Assembly (NCBI GenBank): GCA_021825285.1
Contig: JAKAHW010000050.1
Location: forward strand, 1-7,166
Source of the DNA: a bacterium
Lineage (GTDB): Bacteria; Patescibacteria; Microgenomatia; Levybacterales; GWA1-39-11
Direction of reading: 5' to 3'
DNA: 7,166 bases
Shown here in pieces: positions 6,619-7,166 of the stretch; the stretch's first letter is position 1, and each line of letters opens with the position of its first letter. The notes below the pieces were generated by a model, which was not told where the DNA came from, did no database searches, and was given only the letters and a program-made list of their open reading frames with translations. A program made the position numbers and the translations under genes.

Positions 6619-6635
6619 GAGGTTATTTGAGGTTA
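6619..6635. repeat. Tandem GAGGTTA direct repeat upstream of the regulator box
   Basis: GAGGTTA occurs at 6619-6625 and 6629-6635 (+ strand), with a 10-bp period, directly abutting the 18-bp box and overlapping the methylase stop codon. It could be an extra binding site on the same DNA face. It has no counterpart before the exporter operon, so a chance repeat cannot be excluded. Confidence 0.4.
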
Positions 6636-7166
6636 AATTTTAAATTTTAGTACTTCTCGAAGGACGAAATCAAATCTGTTCCCTACAATTATTGATTTCC
6701 TGGGGGTTTGGGATAAATCCGCTTGTTGAAACCCCATGCCTTTAATTTTATCTAAAACATCCATAAATATTTGCCTTTTTCCCTGAAATACGGGAAAAAT
6801 TATTACTACTGCTCCACCCTTTTTCAAAACTTTTTTAAACTCCGAAAAAGCATCTATATAAAGACGCTCCAGGGTTTGTTTATTTTTATTTATCTCCTCA
6901 ACTCCTGCTCTCTGGTGTAAAGTCGGGCCTAAATATGGTTCGGTAACAATTACGTCAATCATCTCTTCCCAAATTTTAGAAATATTTCTAACGTCTTTTA
7001 ATTCAACCCTGGCTCCATCCGTTGGTAATCTGAATTTTCTTGAAACCCATTCAAGATTCGTTTTAGTGTCTTCAACTGCCTTCTCCGACGTATCTGTACC
7101 AAATACATTTTTAAACCCTAAAAATAGGCCTTCCTGAAGTACTGTGCCACTACCACAGAAGGGGTC
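6633..7166 (-). CDS. TRM11/UPF0020-like SAM-dependent methylase, 5'-truncated by the window edge
   Basis: Probably a SAM-dependent nucleic-acid methyltransferase of the Trm11/Trm-G10 type (tRNA guanine N2) or a related DNA methylase. The frame is open to the right edge: 177 residues are visible, starting with DPFCGSGTVLQEGLFLG, a motif like the one that opens the catalytic core in UPF0020-type methylases. An acidic FGTDTSEKAV (SAM ribose contact) follows, then IDVIVTEPYLGP in the place of the usual (N/D)PPY catalytic motif (visible residues about 70-81), and later VLKKGGAVVIIFPVF. The ATG at 6962 is internal, since the preceding residues carry core motifs; the true start and any N-terminal RNA-binding domain such as THUMP lie outside the window. 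The gene ends 55 nt before the response regulator and overlaps the upstream edge of that gene's regulatory region. The substrate is uncertain. Confidence 0.8.
   Translation of the reverse strand, partial: DPFCGSGTVLQEGLFLGFKNVFGTDTSEKAVEDTKTNLEWVSRKFRLPTDGARVELKDVRNISKIWEEMIDVIVTEPYLGPTLHQRAGVEEINKNKQTLERLYIDAFSEFKKVLKKGGAVVIIFPVFQGKRQIFMDVLDKIKGMGFQQADLSQTPRKSIIVGNRFDFVLREVLKFKI

Noticed and set aside
6960..6962. ATG at 6962 as the start of a short 109-residue protein.
   Set aside because: The frame continues to the right edge and encodes the DPFCGSGT methylase motif upstream.
1..7166. CRISPR arrays, tRNA/rRNA genes, insertion sequences or a recoded genetic code.
   Set aside because: No spaced repeat array, clover-leaf sequence, transposase or terminal inverted repeats were seen, and TGA ends the ATPase and response-regulator genes as a normal stop.

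Overview
AT-rich bacterial DNA carrying eight protein genes: six complete and one cut at each window edge. The protein style suggests a Candidate Phyla Radiation (Patescibacteria) genome, perhaps the Microgenomates group. That style includes a GT4 glycosyltransferase, compact MacAB-like exporter parts with Gly-rich segments, a short two-component pair and a methylase with a TEPYLGP motif. This assignment is inference from family resemblance, not proof. TGA serves as a true stop at two overlapping gene junctions, so the recoded (UGA = Gly) CPR lineages are unlikely.

Layout. Positions 1-983 (+) hold the 3' part of a glycosyltransferase. Its reading frame is open to the left edge, so the first ATG inside it is not the real start. 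Positions 984-1104 form a gene-free convergent gap. On the minus strand, read right to left: the end of an RNA/DNA methylase-like gene (7166-6633), a 55-bp promoter region, a response regulator (6577-5900), a histidine kinase (5903-4902), a 43-bp promoter region, a membrane-fusion/adaptor protein (4858-3494), an ABC ATPase (3493-2765), a MacB-type permease (2772-1549) and a small anchored DUF5666-like protein (1527-1105).

How the genes fit together. The six central genes look like one self-contained envelope-stress or export module: a two-component sensor directly upstream of a MacAB/YknXYZ-like ABC exporter. Internal genes are tightly coupled: a 4-bp overlap, a 0-bp junction, an 8-bp overlap and a 21-bp gap.

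The strongest unlabelled signal is a pair of near-identical 18-bp direct-repeat boxes (CTTAAAAnnACCTTAAAA on the + strand). One lies before the response regulator and one before the adaptor gene, 23 and 24 nt from the respective start codons. I infer that this is the binding site of the OmpR-type regulator encoded here, which would then activate both its own operon and the exporter operon. Neither gene has a Shine-Dalgarno sequence, and the -10 elements sit so close to the ATGs that both messages may be leaderless.
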